Shown here piece after piece: positions 18,462-28,111 of a DNA stretch of 64,000 nucleotides. Every line of letters starts with the position of its first letter. The first letter of the stretch is position 1. Below the pieces are notes generated by a model that was not told where the DNA came from, searched no databases, and saw only the letters and a list, made by a program, of their open reading frames with translations. The translations under genes and the position numbers were made by a program. Source of the DNA: Sphingobium sp. AS12. GTDB lineage: Bacteria > Pseudomonadota > Alphaproteobacteria > Sphingomonadales > Sphingomonadaceae. Location: contig NZ_JAHRGM010000018.1 in the NCBI RefSeq assembly GCF_019097845.1, forward strand, positions 1 to 64,000. The letters are read 5' to 3'.

Positions 18462-18956
18462 ATGACTCATGAGACGGACAAGGCATGGATGGAGCAGGCT
18501 ATCAAGCTGGCAATGAGCAAAGGCAAATCTCCCCAGGATACGCCGATTGCAGCCATTATTGTGCTGGATGGAAAAATTCTCGCACGAGCAATCAACCAAA
18601 CAGAGGAGCTATGTGACGCTACTGCACACGCGGAGATGATGGCATTCAGGAAAGCCGGCAAAGTGCACGGCGACATGGATCTGAGGGGGGCCACTCTCTA
18701 TTCTACCCTACAGCCGTGTGGGATGTGCACGATGGCATCTGTCTGGGCAAAGGTCGGGCGCATTGTCTACGGCGCGGGGCGGGACGATGTACACCGTATG
18801 TATTTCGAAGATCGTCATCTCGATACGATGGATTTCATCAAGGATGCTTGGCGCGAGGATTTGGTGTTAGAGGGAGGCTGCCTAAAGAAACAATGCGCGG
18901 CTCTATACTTCAAGCCGGACGATGACGTGCCGATCGAGATGCAAGGTAACATATAG
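18462..18956 (+). CDS. nucleoside deaminase
   Basis: A 164-residue cytidine/guanine-deaminase-fold protein. The zinc site is complete: HAE in ATAHAEMMAF (catalytic Glu) and PCGMC in TLQPCGMCTMASVWA. The wider pattern (a helical N-terminus, then IAAIIVLDGKILARAINQTE) suits the CodA/GuaD/TadA-like nucleoside deaminase group rather than true CDA. The substrate may be guanine, a pterin or a modified base; it cannot be told here. It stands alone, without near neighbours on the same strand. Confidence 0.8.
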   Translation: MTHETDKAWMEQAIKLAMSKGKSPQDTPIAAIIVLDGKILARAINQTEELCDATAHAEMMAFRKAGKVHGDMDLRGATLYSTLQPCGMCTMASVWAKVGRIVYGAGRDDVHRMYFEDRHLDTMDFIKDAWREDLVLEGGCLKKQCAALYFKPDDDVPIEMQGNI

Positions 18957-19164
18957 GCAGCAGCAACTTGGCATGATTGCATGAAAACGTATAATTTGGG
19001 GTAGAGCGGGACATCCTAGAACGACGTGTATCGGCGATTTTGCAACTTAGCAGCGGGAGGTCTGCCATTTCGAGAAACCAAATGCTGCACGGTATATTAT
19101 AGAGAATTGTTTTCGAAATTTGGCTTAACACATGTAATATTAAAATTATGGTACGAAGATCTGT

Positions 19165-19356
19165 TTACAATTTTTCATTATCCGATTTTTCTTCAATCAG
19201 TCGAGCCGCTTCGAGTAGACTTTTGCCAGTTTCTGATGCGGCATACGCTGTCATGGTGACGGCTACACCATCCGGCCCATCCAGCAGGACAAGCCCTTCT
19301 TCCACGCTCGCCTTACCGGGCAGCGATTGAACACCGGAATCTTCTGGGGGTATCAT
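19165..19356 (-). CDS. small hypothetical protein coupled to Crp/Fnr gene
   Basis: A 63-residue soluble protein with no recognised family: an acidic N-terminus, a strand pair around LVLLDGPDGVAVTMT and a helix ending in a charged tail. Its ATG overlaps the stop codon of the Crp/Fnr gene (ATGA, 19353-19356), so translation is coupled. The composition matches neighbouring genes. Function unknown. Confidence 0.6.
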   Translation of the reverse strand: MIPPEDSGVQSLPGKASVEEGLVLLDGPDGVAVTMTAYAASETGKSLLEAARLIEEKSDNEKL

Positions 19357-20099
19357 GATGTTGGCCTTTCGATGTCCGGGCGACCGGATTTATTTTCGAT
19401 GTAGAGATAGGCAGGATTGAACTGGCCCCTGCGGGCCAGAACCTCGACGTCGAGAATTTCCACTAGCGAGGAGCGAAAGATGCACAACCGCTCTTCCCGT
19501 AATTGCCGCAGCACGCGATTGGCGTGGACACTCGTTATACCGCAGATTTCCGAAATATCCGCCTGCGTTATTCCCAGGGCAAAACGCGTTCCATCGCTGA
19601 GGCCGGCTGAAACCAGCCGGACATTGGTTTCGGACAGAAAATGCGCCACGCGCCCGACCGCATCCAGCCGCCCCAGGCGGAATAGCCACGCCCGATGCAT
19701 CGCCGCGTCGAGGAGCGTAGAGAACCACAGCTTGCGTGTGAGTTCGGGCATTGCCGCATTAATCTCGTCCAGCGCCTTGTGCGGAATGACCGCAATTGTG
19801 GCTGCTGTCAGGCTGGCGACATCATGATCCAATATTTTGAGCGGGTAGGCGTGCAAGTCCAGAAAATCCCCTGGCACTTGCACGGCGACGAGTTGGCGCA
19901 TCCCTTCCCGATCGTCCAGATAGCGGCACATGAAGCCTTCCAGCAGCAACATGCTCACGGACAATGTTTCGCCAGCCTGTACGACAGTCTTGCGCGCATC
20001 TATCGTTCGTATCTCGAAAATGGCTTTTTCCAGGACAGCGCGTTCCTGAACATCCAGTTCGACGCCGCGACGATCCCTAAGAAATTTGTCCGTAAACAA
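19353..20099 (-). CDS. Crp/Fnr family transcriptional regulator
   Basis: A 248-residue regulator: an N-terminal cyclic-nucleotide-type beta barrel (about 20-130, with LLLEGFMCRYLDDREG and VPGDFLDLHAYP), a long dimerisation helix and a C-terminal winged helix whose recognition part is TQADISEICGITSVHANRVLRQL (about 178-200). There are no FNR-type cysteine ligands in the N-terminal part, so it is not an iron-sulfur sensor. It is divergent from the catalase gene with about 260 bp between, and may control it; this is inference. Confidence 0.82.
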   Translation of the reverse strand: MFTDKFLRDRRGVELDVQERAVLEKAIFEIRTIDARKTVVQAGETLSVSMLLLEGFMCRYLDDREGMRQLVAVQVPGDFLDLHAYPLKILDHDVASLTAATIAVIPHKALDEINAAMPELTRKLWFSTLLDAAMHRAWLFRLGRLDAVGRVAHFLSETNVRLVSAGLSDGTRFALGITQADISEICGITSVHANRVLRQLREERLCIFRSSLVEILDVEVLARRGQFNPAYLYIENKSGRPDIERPTS

Positions 20100-20361
20100 T
20101 ATCGGCCCTTCATAGTGAAAAGACTTGGCTTTGAACTATAGCAACGGTCCGTGGCGACGCGGTATCCAGCCGCCAGAAATAAATCGCTATGATGCACATT
20201 AGTTTTGGACCGGTCCGCGCAACTTGCTGAAGAGCGGCGGGTTATCTCCTCACAAATGTCGCGGGTTCCCAGTGATGATCGGGAATTCGCATTTTTTTCG
20301 ATCATCACTCCCAATGTGCTGGACCTGCGTCCGGCACGTCTCTCGTGCATGAGGATGCCCC

Positions 20362-22539
20362 ATGGCCAAGTCTCCCTCCACCGTCGATAAAGTCTCCGGC
20401 GAGACGGCCAAAAAGGCTCCCCCAACTGCGCCCGCGGAAACTATTTCGAACAGCTTTGCCGAACCGCAGGCAGAAGGTGGCGAAACGCATCAGGTTGCAG
20501 GAGGGGATGTCGCAATCTTGACGACGGCACATGGCATCCCGGTCGCTGATGATCAAAACAGCCTTAAGCAGGGCGCGCGTGGCCCCACCTTGCTGGAGGA
20601 CGCCCACTTCCGCGAAAAAATGTTCCATTTCGACCATGAACGCATCCCTGAGCGCGTCGTCCATGCCCGCGGCTACGGTGCGCACGGCTATTTCGAACTG
20701 ACGGAATCCCTGAGCGACGTCACGCGTGCGGATGTGCTCCAGCGGGTCGGTGAGCGCGTGCCTGCCTTCGTGCGCTTCTCGACTGTTGCCGGCTCCAAGG
20801 GGTCGGCCGATCTCGCCCGCGACGTGCGTGGCTTTGCCGTGAAGCTTTATACGCAGGAGGGCAATTGGGATATCGTTGGCAACAACATCCCGGTATTCTT
20901 CATTCAGGACGCGATCAAATTCCCCGACCTGATCCATGCCGCCAAGCCGGAGCCTGACCGCGACTTCCCGCAGGCGCAGACCGCACATGATAATTTTTGG
21001 GATTTTATCAGCCTGACGCCCGAAAGCTTCCATATGGTCATGTGGACGATGTCGGACCGCGCCATCCCACGCTCGCTGCGCACGATGGAAGGCTTCGGCG
21101 TCCACACCTTCCGTCTCGTCAATGCCGACGGCAAATCGACCTTCGTTAAATTCCACTGGAAGCCCAAACAGGGCCTGCAGTCGGTCATGTGGAACGAGGC
21201 GGTCAAGATCAACGGTGCCGATCCCGATTTCCATCGTCGCGACCTGTGGGACGCCATTAACGCCGAGGACTTCCCGGAATGGGAGCTGGGGGTCCAGCTG
21301 TTCGACGATGCGTTCGCCGACAGCTTCGACTTCGACGTGCTAGACGCGACCAAGCTGATCCCGGAGGAACTGGTGCCGGTCTGCATCGTCGGGCGGCTGG
21401 TACTGGACCGGGTCGTCGACAATTTCTTTGCCGAGACAGAACAGGTCGCCTTCATGACCCAGAATGTCCCGCCGGGCATAGACTTTAGCAACGATCCATT
21501 GCTTCAGGGCCGCAATTTTTCCTATCTCGATACCCAGATCAAGCGCCTGGGCAGCACCAACTTCACCCATTTGCCGATCAATGCACCCAAATGTCCGATG
21601 GCCCATTTCCAGCAGGACGGGCATATGGCGATGCGCAATCCTAAGGGTCGCGCCAATTATGAACCCAATAGTTGGGGTGCCGAACAAGGTGGCCCGCGCG
21701 AAGACCCGGTGCGCGGTTTCACCAGTTACGCGCAGGAGGCTGACGGTCCCAAGCAACGGGTTCGCTCGGAAAGTTTCGCCGATCATTACAGCCAGGCGCG
21801 GCAGTTCTTCAACAGCCAGACGGCGACCGAGCAGAAGCATATCGGCGATGCCATCGTCTTTGAACTGAGCAAGGTCGAACGCCCCGATATCCGTTCGCGG
21901 ACGGTCTCTCACTTGCTCAATATCGACGCTACGCTGGCACAGACTGTAGCCGAAGGACTTGGCCTTGCCTTGCCTGAACCGGCGCAGGCAGCGCGCCCGA
22001 CGATGATGGACCTGCCGCCGTCCGATGCGCTCAGCATCCTCAAGAACGGACCGGACAGTTTCAAGGGGCGCAAACTTGGCATCCTGCTGACCGACGGTGC
22101 CGAAGCCGCGATCTTCAACGCGCTGGTTAAAGCGGTCGACAAGGAAGGCGCGGTTTACGAGGTCGTCGCTCCCAAGATTGGCGGCGTAACCCTGTCGGAT
22201 GGCACAACGGTTGCGGCCAAACAGAAGATTGACGGCGGTCCCTCTGTCCTGTTCGACGCCGTTGCCGTGGTGGCGTCTGAGGAGGGCGCTGCTTTGCTGG
22301 CAATCGACGCGGCCGCCAAGGATTTCGTCACCGATGCCTTTGCGCATTGCAAATATATCGGCCTAACCGCTGAAGCCCAGGCGCTGTTTGAAAAAGCGGG
22401 GATAGCCGATGATTTGGACGAGGCCTGCCTGCCGCTGGCCACAGCTAAGGATGCCGGCGCTTTCCTGACTGCCTGCCGGGCATTGCGCCATTGGCCGCGC
22501 GAATTGGCGGTCGATCTGGACGCCCAGCCCGTCGCCTGA
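20362..22539 (+). CDS. katE: large-subunit catalase (HPII type)
   Basis: A 725-residue monofunctional heme catalase that splits hydrogen peroxide to water and oxygen. The active-site stretch [22 protein letters not shown] (around residues 89-110) gives the distal His; [13 protein letters not shown] (about 386) gives the proximal Tyr. The extra N-terminal segment and a C-terminal flavodoxin/GATase1-like domain (from about 560: [18 protein letters not shown]) define the long clade-2 form. GAGGATG lies before the ATG. It stands in a stress-gene region and opposite a Crp/Fnr gene. Confidence 0.92.
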   Translation: MAKSPSTVDKVSGETAKKAPPTAPAETISNSFAEPQAEGGETHQVAGGDVAILTTAHGIPVADDQNSLKQGARGPTLLEDAHFREKMFHFDHERIPERVVHARGYGAHGYFELTESLSDVTRADVLQRVGERVPAFVRFSTVAGSKGSADLARDVRGFAVKLYTQEGNWDIVGNNIPVFFIQDAIKFPDLIHAAKPEPDRDFPQAQTAHDNFWDFISLTPESFHMVMWTMSDRAIPRSLRTMEGFGVHTFRLVNADGKSTFVKFHWKPKQGLQSVMWNEAVKINGADPDFHRRDLWDAINAEDFPEWELGVQLFDDAFADSFDFDVLDATKLIPEELVPVCIVGRLVLDRVVDNFFAETEQVAFMTQNVPPGIDFSNDPLLQGRNFSYLDTQIKRLGSTNFTHLPINAPKCPMAHFQQDGHMAMRNPKGRANYEPNSWGAEQGGPREDPVRGFTSYAQEADGPKQRVRSESFADHYSQARQFFNSQTATEQKHIGDAIVFELSKVERPDIRSRTVSHLLNIDATLAQTVAEGLGLALPEPAQAARPTMMDLPPSDALSILKNGPDSFKGRKLGILLTDGAEAAIFNALVKAVDKEGAVYEVVAPKIGGVTLSDGTTVAAKQKIDGGPSVLFDAVAVVASEEGAALLAIDAAAKDFVTDAFAHCKYIGLTAEAQALFEKAGIADDLDEACLPLATAKDAGAFLTACRALRHWPRELAVDLDAQPVA

Positions 22540-22615
22540 TCGCGGGGTTTCAATCTCAATCTATAGGGATGGTCTAGCCCCATCCCCAGTCACGCGCATG
22601 ACAGGATCATACTCA

Positions 22616-23770
22616 ATGCGGATCGGCATCATCGCCCATCTCAAACATCCGATTGCCGAACCCTTTGCCGGCGGGCTGGAAATGCACACGCATTTGCTGG
22701 CGCGATCGCTGCGGGATCGTGGCCATGCGGTCACGTTGTTCGCCTCTTCCCGATCGGAACCGGGGATCGGCCTGGAAGCGATCTGTACAGAAACCGCGAT
22801 CCAGACGGTGGGTACGACAGAAGCGAGCGACGTGCCCTTCTTTCGTGAGCATCACGCCTATCTCAGTCTGATGAACGACCTGCGCCATCGCAATTTCGAC
22901 ATCATCCATAATAATTCGCTGCATTATTTGCCCGTCGCGATGGCCGACAGCCTGCCCATGCCGATGGTCACTACGCTGCATACGCCGCCCTTCTGCTGGC
23001 TGGAGAGCGGTATCCGCCTTTGTGTGGCGCGCAACCATAGTTTCGCGGCCGTGTCCCGCTCGGTTGCCGCTTTGTGGAATCATGTCACCCATAGCGACGC
23101 GGTGATATGGAACGGCATCGACCTGCAAAAATTTGCGTTCCATCCCGAGCCCGCTGCAGATCCCTATCTGGTCTGGTACGGCCGTATCGTCCCGGAAAAG
23201 GGATTACATCTGGCAATTCAGGCAGCCCGGCTGGTCGGCCTTCCGCTCAGGATTGCGGGGCCAAAACTTGACGAAGATTATTATCGGACACAGATCGCGC
23301 CCGCGCTGGGCGAGGATATTATCCACGTCGGGCATCTCGCGCACGAGCAACTCTCCCGGCTTGTGGGTGGTGCGCGGGCCTTCCTCTGCACCCCTATGTG
23401 GGATGAACCTTATGGCCTTGTCGTTGCAGAAGCGCTCGCCTGCGGCGTCCCAGTCGCGGCCTTTGCACGCGGCGCGATTCCTGAAATATTGGATGCAACA
23501 TGCGGGGTGCTTGCGACCCCGGACGACGTTTCCTCGCTCGCCAGCGCTGCGCTGTCGGCCCTGAAGCTCAACCGCAGCGCGTGCCGCACCAGGGCCGAAC
23601 AAATGTGCGATGCCGAACGCATGGTCGATAATTATGAAGCGCTTTATCTGCGGCAGATCGACAGGGCTGCGGCACCTTCCCGTCCCGACCGTACGGCGTC
23701 AATCCACTTGATTCCCTCGACACTCCCGTCCCATGCGTCGCTAGACCAGAGATCGGCTTCCCATGGCTGA
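22616..23770 (+). CDS. glycosyltransferase family 4
   Basis: About 384 residues with the GT-B fold. The N-terminal domain starts MRIGIIAHLKHPIAEPFAGG, followed by HTHLLARSLRDRGHAVTLF; the C-terminal nucleotide-sugar site has WYGRIVPEKGLHLAI and the retaining-enzyme EX7E-type segment in EPYGLVVAEALACGVPV. The start at 22616 is chosen because the domain begins at once; an ATG at 22598 is in frame. First of seven genes in one operon. Glycan acceptor and donor are unknown. Confidence 0.82.
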   Translation: MRIGIIAHLKHPIAEPFAGGLEMHTHLLARSLRDRGHAVTLFASSRSEPGIGLEAICTETAIQTVGTTEASDVPFFREHHAYLSLMNDLRHRNFDIIHNNSLHYLPVAMADSLPMPMVTTLHTPPFCWLESGIRLCVARNHSFAAVSRSVAALWNHVTHSDAVIWNGIDLQKFAFHPEPAADPYLVWYGRIVPEKGLHLAIQAARLVGLPLRIAGPKLDEDYYRTQIAPALGEDIIHVGHLAHEQLSRLVGGARAFLCTPMWDEPYGLVVAEALACGVPVAAFARGAIPEILDATCGVLATPDDVSSLASAALSALKLNRSACRTRAEQMCDAERMVDNYEALYLRQIDRAAAPSRPDRTASIHLIPSTLPSHASLDQRSASHG

Positions 23771-24698
23771 CACCATCGCCATGACCCTGTGCGTCTGCGT
23801 CCCGGCGCGGAACGAGGCAGCGCGGTTGCCGATATTGCTGGATGCGCTGGCGATGCAGGACTGGCCCGGTGCGCTTCCAGTTGTGATCGCCATCAACAAC
23901 AGCACTGATGATAGCCGCGCCGTTGCCGACGCTGCCTGTCATCGTCATGCCGGACGGCTCGACGTCCACATAGTCGAACGCACTTTCGCGCCGGAACAGG
24001 CGCACGCCGGATCAGCCCGGCGGATCGCGATGGACACAGGCCTTGGCATTCTGCCCGCGCTGGACAACGCTGCCCTTGTCAGTACGGACGCCGATAGCCG
24101 CCCACCCAGAGACTGGTTGCATAATATCGCGACTGCCTTTTCGCGTGGTGCCGACATGGTTGGCGGCCGGATCGACATCGATAGCGATGAACCTCTGCCA
24201 CCGCCCGTGCATCGGCTGCGCACGGCATGGGACGAATATTGGGCCGCCGTCCGTGCCATTGAGGATGCGATCGATCCTCTGCCCTGGGATCCCGCGCCCC
24301 GCCACGGCGATCATACCGGCGCATCGCTCGCCATCCGGGCAGAGCTTTATCTGGCCTGCGGCGGCGTTCCGGCCATAGCGAGCGGAGAGGACCGCGCACT
24401 TGTATTGGCGGCGCTTGCCCGCGGCGCGCGCCTTGTTCACCCCGTCACGGTTTACACTCGCGTCTCGCCGCGTCTTGAGGGACGCGCGGAAGGCGGCATG
24501 GCAGTTGCGATGCACACGCTGTTCGAAAGCGCCGAAAATGACATCTCGCCCATGGCACCTGCCTTCACCCACTGGAGAGAGCGAGCGCACTGGCGCAAGC
24601 AATTGCGTGCGCGGCCCGATGGCGCTGCTTTGATCGCCCGTCAGGAACCGTTACTGCCTCCGATGCCGCACGACATGATGCTGGAACTCCAGCCATGA
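23763..24698 (+). CDS. glycosyltransferase family 2
   Basis: A 311-residue GT-A enzyme: VCVPARNEAARLPILLDAL at the N-terminus, then NNSTDDSRAVAD, and the metal-binding acidic cluster in VSTDADSRPPRDW (about residues 104-116). A later GEDRAL motif fits the catalytic base region. It overlaps the GT4 gene by 8 bases. The C-terminal part, without membrane helices, argues for a soluble transferase that builds an intracellular glycan or lipid-linked intermediate. Confidence 0.8.
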   Translation: MADTIAMTLCVCVPARNEAARLPILLDALAMQDWPGALPVVIAINNSTDDSRAVADAACHRHAGRLDVHIVERTFAPEQAHAGSARRIAMDTGLGILPALDNAALVSTDADSRPPRDWLHNIATAFSRGADMVGGRIDIDSDEPLPPPVHRLRTAWDEYWAAVRAIEDAIDPLPWDPAPRHGDHTGASLAIRAELYLACGGVPAIASGEDRALVLAALARGARLVHPVTVYTRVSPRLEGRAEGGMAVAMHTLFESAENDISPMAPAFTHWRERAHWRKQLRARPDGAALIARQEPLLPPMPHDMMLELQP

Positions 24699-25738
24699 CC
24701 CGCCGTCCGCTCGGCTATTATGTCCATCATCATGGCGCTGGTCATCGCGCGCGGGCGGAGGCAATTGCCACCGCCATCGACTGGCCGATCGTCCTGCTGG
24801 GTACAGGGTTGGGCGCGGCAGGAATTGACCTTGCCGATGACCGACCCGTTTCCGGTCGCTTCGACGGGATGGACGACACGGCCTCACGCCCCGCCGCCCT
24901 GCACTATGCGCCCATTGGCCATGAAGGCGTGCGGTCGCGCGTGGCGCGGATCGCACAATGGATCGCAACGGAGCGCCCTGCGCTGATGGTCGTTGATGTC
25001 TCGGTCGAAGTTGCGATGCTGGCGCGCCTGGCATCGGTCCGCACCGTCTATGTGCGGCTCAACGGCGAACGCAGCGACGCGGCGCATCTCGACGCTTTTC
25101 GCGGTGCTACGGCGTTGGTCGCACCGTTTCACCATGAGTTGGAGATGCCATCGACGCCTGCGTGGATCAGGGACAAGACACGTTATCTGCCCGGCATTAC
25201 TGCCGCTGCTCAGGAGCATCCCCGGCAGGACGACCATATTCTCATAGTGATCGGTCGGGGCGGCCCGCCCGGCGATGGCGCAGCGATCGCACAGGCCGCA
25301 CGCGCCTGCCCGGATATGCACTGGCGCGTCATCGGCCCCGCAACTGCGCCGACCGATCAACCCGCCAATCTCGCTCTGGCCGGATGGGTAGACGATCCGG
25401 CGTGTGAAATCGCCTCCGCCGGGTTGATCATCGGCGCGGCCGGTGACGGGTTGGTGAACGCAGTCCTCGCCGCCGATCGTCCTTTCCTTTGCATCCCGGA
25501 GGACCGTCCTTATGGTGAGCAACGGGCAACGGCGCGCGCCCTGCACGCGCTGGGCGCTGCGATCATGCTCGAAACATGGCCGTCCCCCGACCAATGGCCA
25601 TCTTTGATCCGTCAGGCAAAGTCATTGCCGCCTCACGCCCGCAAACGCCTGCACCATTCCCATGGGCTTGATGCAGCAGCAACCTGGCTCGCGACAATGG
25701 CTGCCGCTGCGGTCGATGAACTGGAACCTGTAGCATGA
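24695..25738 (+). CDS. MurG/GT28-like glycosyltransferase
   Basis: A 347-residue protein with a GT-B outline: an N-terminal Rossmann part beginning GYYVHHHGAGHRARAEAIA, and a C-terminal part with ILIVIGRGGPPGDG, ADRPFLCIPEDRPYGEQRATARAL, the pattern of GT28 enzymes such as MurG and UDP-GlcNAc transferases. It starts in ATGA overlap with the upstream GT2 gene and ends in ATGA overlap with the acyl-CoA dehydrogenase gene. Donor unknown; UDP-HexNAc would fit the deacetylase downstream. Confidence 0.65.
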   Translation: MTRRPLGYYVHHHGAGHRARAEAIATAIDWPIVLLGTGLGAAGIDLADDRPVSGRFDGMDDTASRPAALHYAPIGHEGVRSRVARIAQWIATERPALMVVDVSVEVAMLARLASVRTVYVRLNGERSDAAHLDAFRGATALVAPFHHELEMPSTPAWIRDKTRYLPGITAAAQEHPRQDDHILIVIGRGGPPGDGAAIAQAARACPDMHWRVIGPATAPTDQPANLALAGWVDDPACEIASAGLIIGAAGDGLVNAVLAADRPFLCIPEDRPYGEQRATARALHALGAAIMLETWPSPDQWPSLIRQAKSLPPHARKRLHHSHGLDAAATWLATMAAAAVDELEPVA

Positions 25739-26850
25739 CCCTGTCCCGCCATCCCCGTTCCAGCATCGACACCCCGATCGTGCGCGCCGGGGCGATCACC
25801 TCCACCCTTGTCGCGCTCGGCAGCCGCTATGATGCCGCGCCGATCTTTCCGGTGGAAAGCATGAAAGCGCTCGTCGCTGCGGATCTCCATCGCACCTTCG
25901 CCCCGCTCGAATGCGGCGGCGAGGCCTTTGACGATGCCGTCGCCCGGAACCAGTGCCTGATGACCGTCCTGCGGATCATTGGTCGCGCGGACCTGAGCGT
26001 CGGGCGGCTCTATGAAGGCCATGTCAACGCGCTCGCGCTGTTCGACTGGTTTGGCTCTCCCGCGCAAAAGGCCGATCTGGGGCAAAATCTCGCTCAGGGT
26101 GCCTTTTACGGCGTGTGGGCCACCGAACCGCAACCGGGCGTACAGCTACGCCAATCGGCACTGGATGGCCGCAAGTCTTTCGCGACCGGCGCTGGCAGCC
26201 TTACCTATGCCGTCATCACTGCGCAGCCCGAAGAGGGCGAACGGCGACTGGTCGTCGTACGGGCCGATGATCCCGCCCGGACCGACCTGTCGCAATGGCG
26301 CGTCAGGGGCATGCGGGCGACCGGCAGTGGCCTCTATGATCTGACGGGCATGGCGGTCGATCCGTCCCACCTGCTTGGCCAGCCCGGCGATTATGATCGC
26401 GAACCCCGCTTCACCACGGGTGCCTGGCGCTTTACCGCTGTGCAACTGGGCGGGATCGAGGCGCTGTTGACCGAAATCCGGCTCGCCATGTCTGATGCGG
26501 CGCGCGCCGATCCGCTGCAACGCGCGAAATTCGCCGATGCGGTTGCCGCGACCCGCACCGCCTATCTCTGGGTCCGCGAATGTGCGCTCAGGGCAGCACG
26601 TGACGATGGCGATGGCCCCGCCTTCGCCCGCATGACGCGCGGCGTAGTGGAGCGTGCGGGTTTGGACGTTATGGAACTGGCCGCCCGCATCACCGGCACG
26701 CGCAGTGCGATTGACGGCGAACGGATCGACAAGATCATCCGCGACCTCAGCCTGTATCTGCGGCAGGGCGGACCCGACTATGCCCGCGATCAGGCTGCAC
26801 TCGCCTGGCTCGACCATGATGCCTGGGGCGTGGAGGACGCATTGTGGTAG
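25735..26850 (+). CDS. acyl-CoA dehydrogenase-like flavoprotein
   Basis: A 371-residue protein with the acyl-CoA dehydrogenase outline: an N-terminal helical domain, a middle beta domain (FYGVWATEPQPGVQLR, then WRVRGMRATGSGLYDLTGMAV) and a C-terminal helical domain with a flavin-contact stretch ITGTRSAIDGERIDKIIRDL. It is unusual to find such an enzyme between glycosyltransferase and deacetylase genes, with ATGA overlap upstream and a 7-base overlap downstream. It may act on an acyl chain of a glycolipid, or use the fold for another oxidation. Whether the catalytic base is kept is not clear by eye. Confidence 0.7.
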   Translation: MTLSRHPRSSIDTPIVRAGAITSTLVALGSRYDAAPIFPVESMKALVAADLHRTFAPLECGGEAFDDAVARNQCLMTVLRIIGRADLSVGRLYEGHVNALALFDWFGSPAQKADLGQNLAQGAFYGVWATEPQPGVQLRQSALDGRKSFATGAGSLTYAVITAQPEEGERRLVVVRADDPARTDLSQWRVRGMRATGSGLYDLTGMAVDPSHLLGQPGDYDREPRFTTGAWRFTAVQLGGIEALLTEIRLAMSDAARADPLQRAKFADAVAATRTAYLWVRECALRAARDDGDGPAFARMTRGVVERAGLDVMELAARITGTRSAIDGERIDKIIRDLSLYLRQGGPDYARDQAALAWLDHDAWGVEDALW

Positions 26851-27524
26851 GCCTTTCTTTGTCGGCAAAGCCCTGGCGAACGCTGCGGTGGCTGGTCCTT
26901 GCGCCGCATCCCGATGACGAAACGCTGGGGGTTGGCGCGCTCATCGCGCAGACGGCGAAGGCGGGGCGACTGGCGGGTCTTGTCTATCTCACCGACGGGT
27001 CGGGCTCGCATGAGGCCGCGCAAGGCCGGTCGGGGAAACTGGTCAGCAGCCGCAAGCGCGAAGCCGCCGCCGCCTTGCACCGCCTGACCGGTAGCCGCAG
27101 CCAGCTACCGCTGCATCTTGCCTGGAAGGATGCTGCTCCCGCTCCGCCGGGGCATCCGGCTTTCGACCGGGCTACCCGACGGCTGAGCGCCCTTTGCCGT
27201 CGCTGGCAGGTCGATGTCCTTGCCGTTACCGCCAGCCACGAACCCCATTGCGACCATCAGGCCGCCGCGCAGCTGGCCTATGCAGTGGGGCAACGGGCCA
27301 ACGGCAGGCTGGTCGTCGCCGAATATGTCGTCTGGTCGAAAGCCCCTGATCCCCGCACCCATCGGATGCTGCACACCGCGCCCATGTTGCGCGGACAACG
27401 CCGTTACGCCCTGGCCGCGCACCGCAGCCAGCTTAGCGCGTCCCACGGTCCCGGCTTCCGACTGCCCGCCTCACATCGTGCCATGCCCGCCAGCGATATC
27501 CTCTACCTGCGGAGAACCAAATGA
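26844..27524 (+). CDS. PIG-L family deacetylase
   Basis: A 226-residue zinc-dependent N-acetyl-hexosamine deacetylase fold (LmbE/PIG-L). The zinc/acid-base motif PHPDDE is in LAPHPDDETLGVGAL (about residues 18-32) and the second His motif is in HEPHCDHQAAAQL (about 132-144). The start is GTG at 26844, inside the end of the dehydrogenase gene. In the pathway it would free an amino group on a sugar, which the NodS-like methyltransferase next to it could then methylate. It overlaps that gene by ATGA. Confidence 0.85.
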   Translation: MVGLSLSAKPWRTLRWLVLAPHPDDETLGVGALIAQTAKAGRLAGLVYLTDGSGSHEAAQGRSGKLVSSRKREAAAALHRLTGSRSQLPLHLAWKDAAPAPPGHPAFDRATRRLSALCRRWQVDVLAVTASHEPHCDHQAAAQLAYAVGQRANGRLVVAEYVVWSKAPDPRTHRMLHTAPMLRGQRRYALAAHRSQLSASHGPGFRLPASHRAMPASDILYLRRTK

Positions 27525-28111
27525 AGCGGCACAAGACCAGCCTGGGTCACGATTATTTCGAGACAATGTATCGCGGGACCGACGATCCCTGGGACCTGGA
27601 AAGCAGCGCCTATGAGCGGGACAAATATGCCCATAGCATCGGCGCGCTGGCGGGACGAACCTACGAATTGGGTTTCGAGATTGGATGCGCAAAAGGTGTC
27701 CTGACACAGTCGCTGGCAACCCAATGCCACGCATTGCTGGCGATCGACGTCAGCGAAACTGCGTTAAAAGCAGCGCGCGAGCGCTGTGCCGCATTGGACC
27801 ATGTTTCCTTCGGCCGGATGATTTTTCCCGGACGAGCACCCATAGGCAGCGCCTTCGACCTTATCATCCTGTCCGAAGTCGCCTATTATTGGGATGCCCA
27901 CGATATCAGCCGCGCCGCCCAGTGGATCGCGACCCATATAGCGCCCGGCGGCGATATCTTGCTCGTCCATTGGACCGGCGAAACCGACTATCCCCAGAGC
28001 GGCGATGATGCGGTAATAAAATTGCAGGCCGCTCTCGCCCTTGCAATCACTGTCATCACCACAGAGCGCATGCCTCACTATCGCCTCGATCTGTGGCGTG
28101 CGCACGCATGA
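27521..28111 (+). CDS. NodS-like SAM-dependent N-methyltransferase
   Basis: A 196-residue class I methyltransferase. The N-terminus YFETMYRGTDDPWDLESSAY and following YERDKYA are the signature of the NodS family, whose founder methylates the free amine of the deacetylated glucosamine in Nod factors. SAM site: LGFEIGCAKGVLT (about 49-61) and AIDVSETAL (acidic residue after strand 2). In ATGA overlap with the PIG-L gene before it and the glycosyltransferase gene behind it. The pairing with a deacetylase is the expected order of reactions; the actual substrate is unknown. Confidence 0.8.
   Translation: MKRHKTSLGHDYFETMYRGTDDPWDLESSAYERDKYAHSIGALAGRTYELGFEIGCAKGVLTQSLATQCHALLAIDVSETALKAARERCAALDHVSFGRMIFPGRAPIGSAFDLIILSEVAYYWDAHDISRAAQWIATHIAPGGDILLVHWTGETDYPQSGDDAVIKLQAALALAITVITTERMPHYRLDLWRAHA

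Noticed and set aside
21340..22347. 335-codon open frame on the minus strand
   Set aside because: Antisense to the catalase gene; shadow of codon bias.
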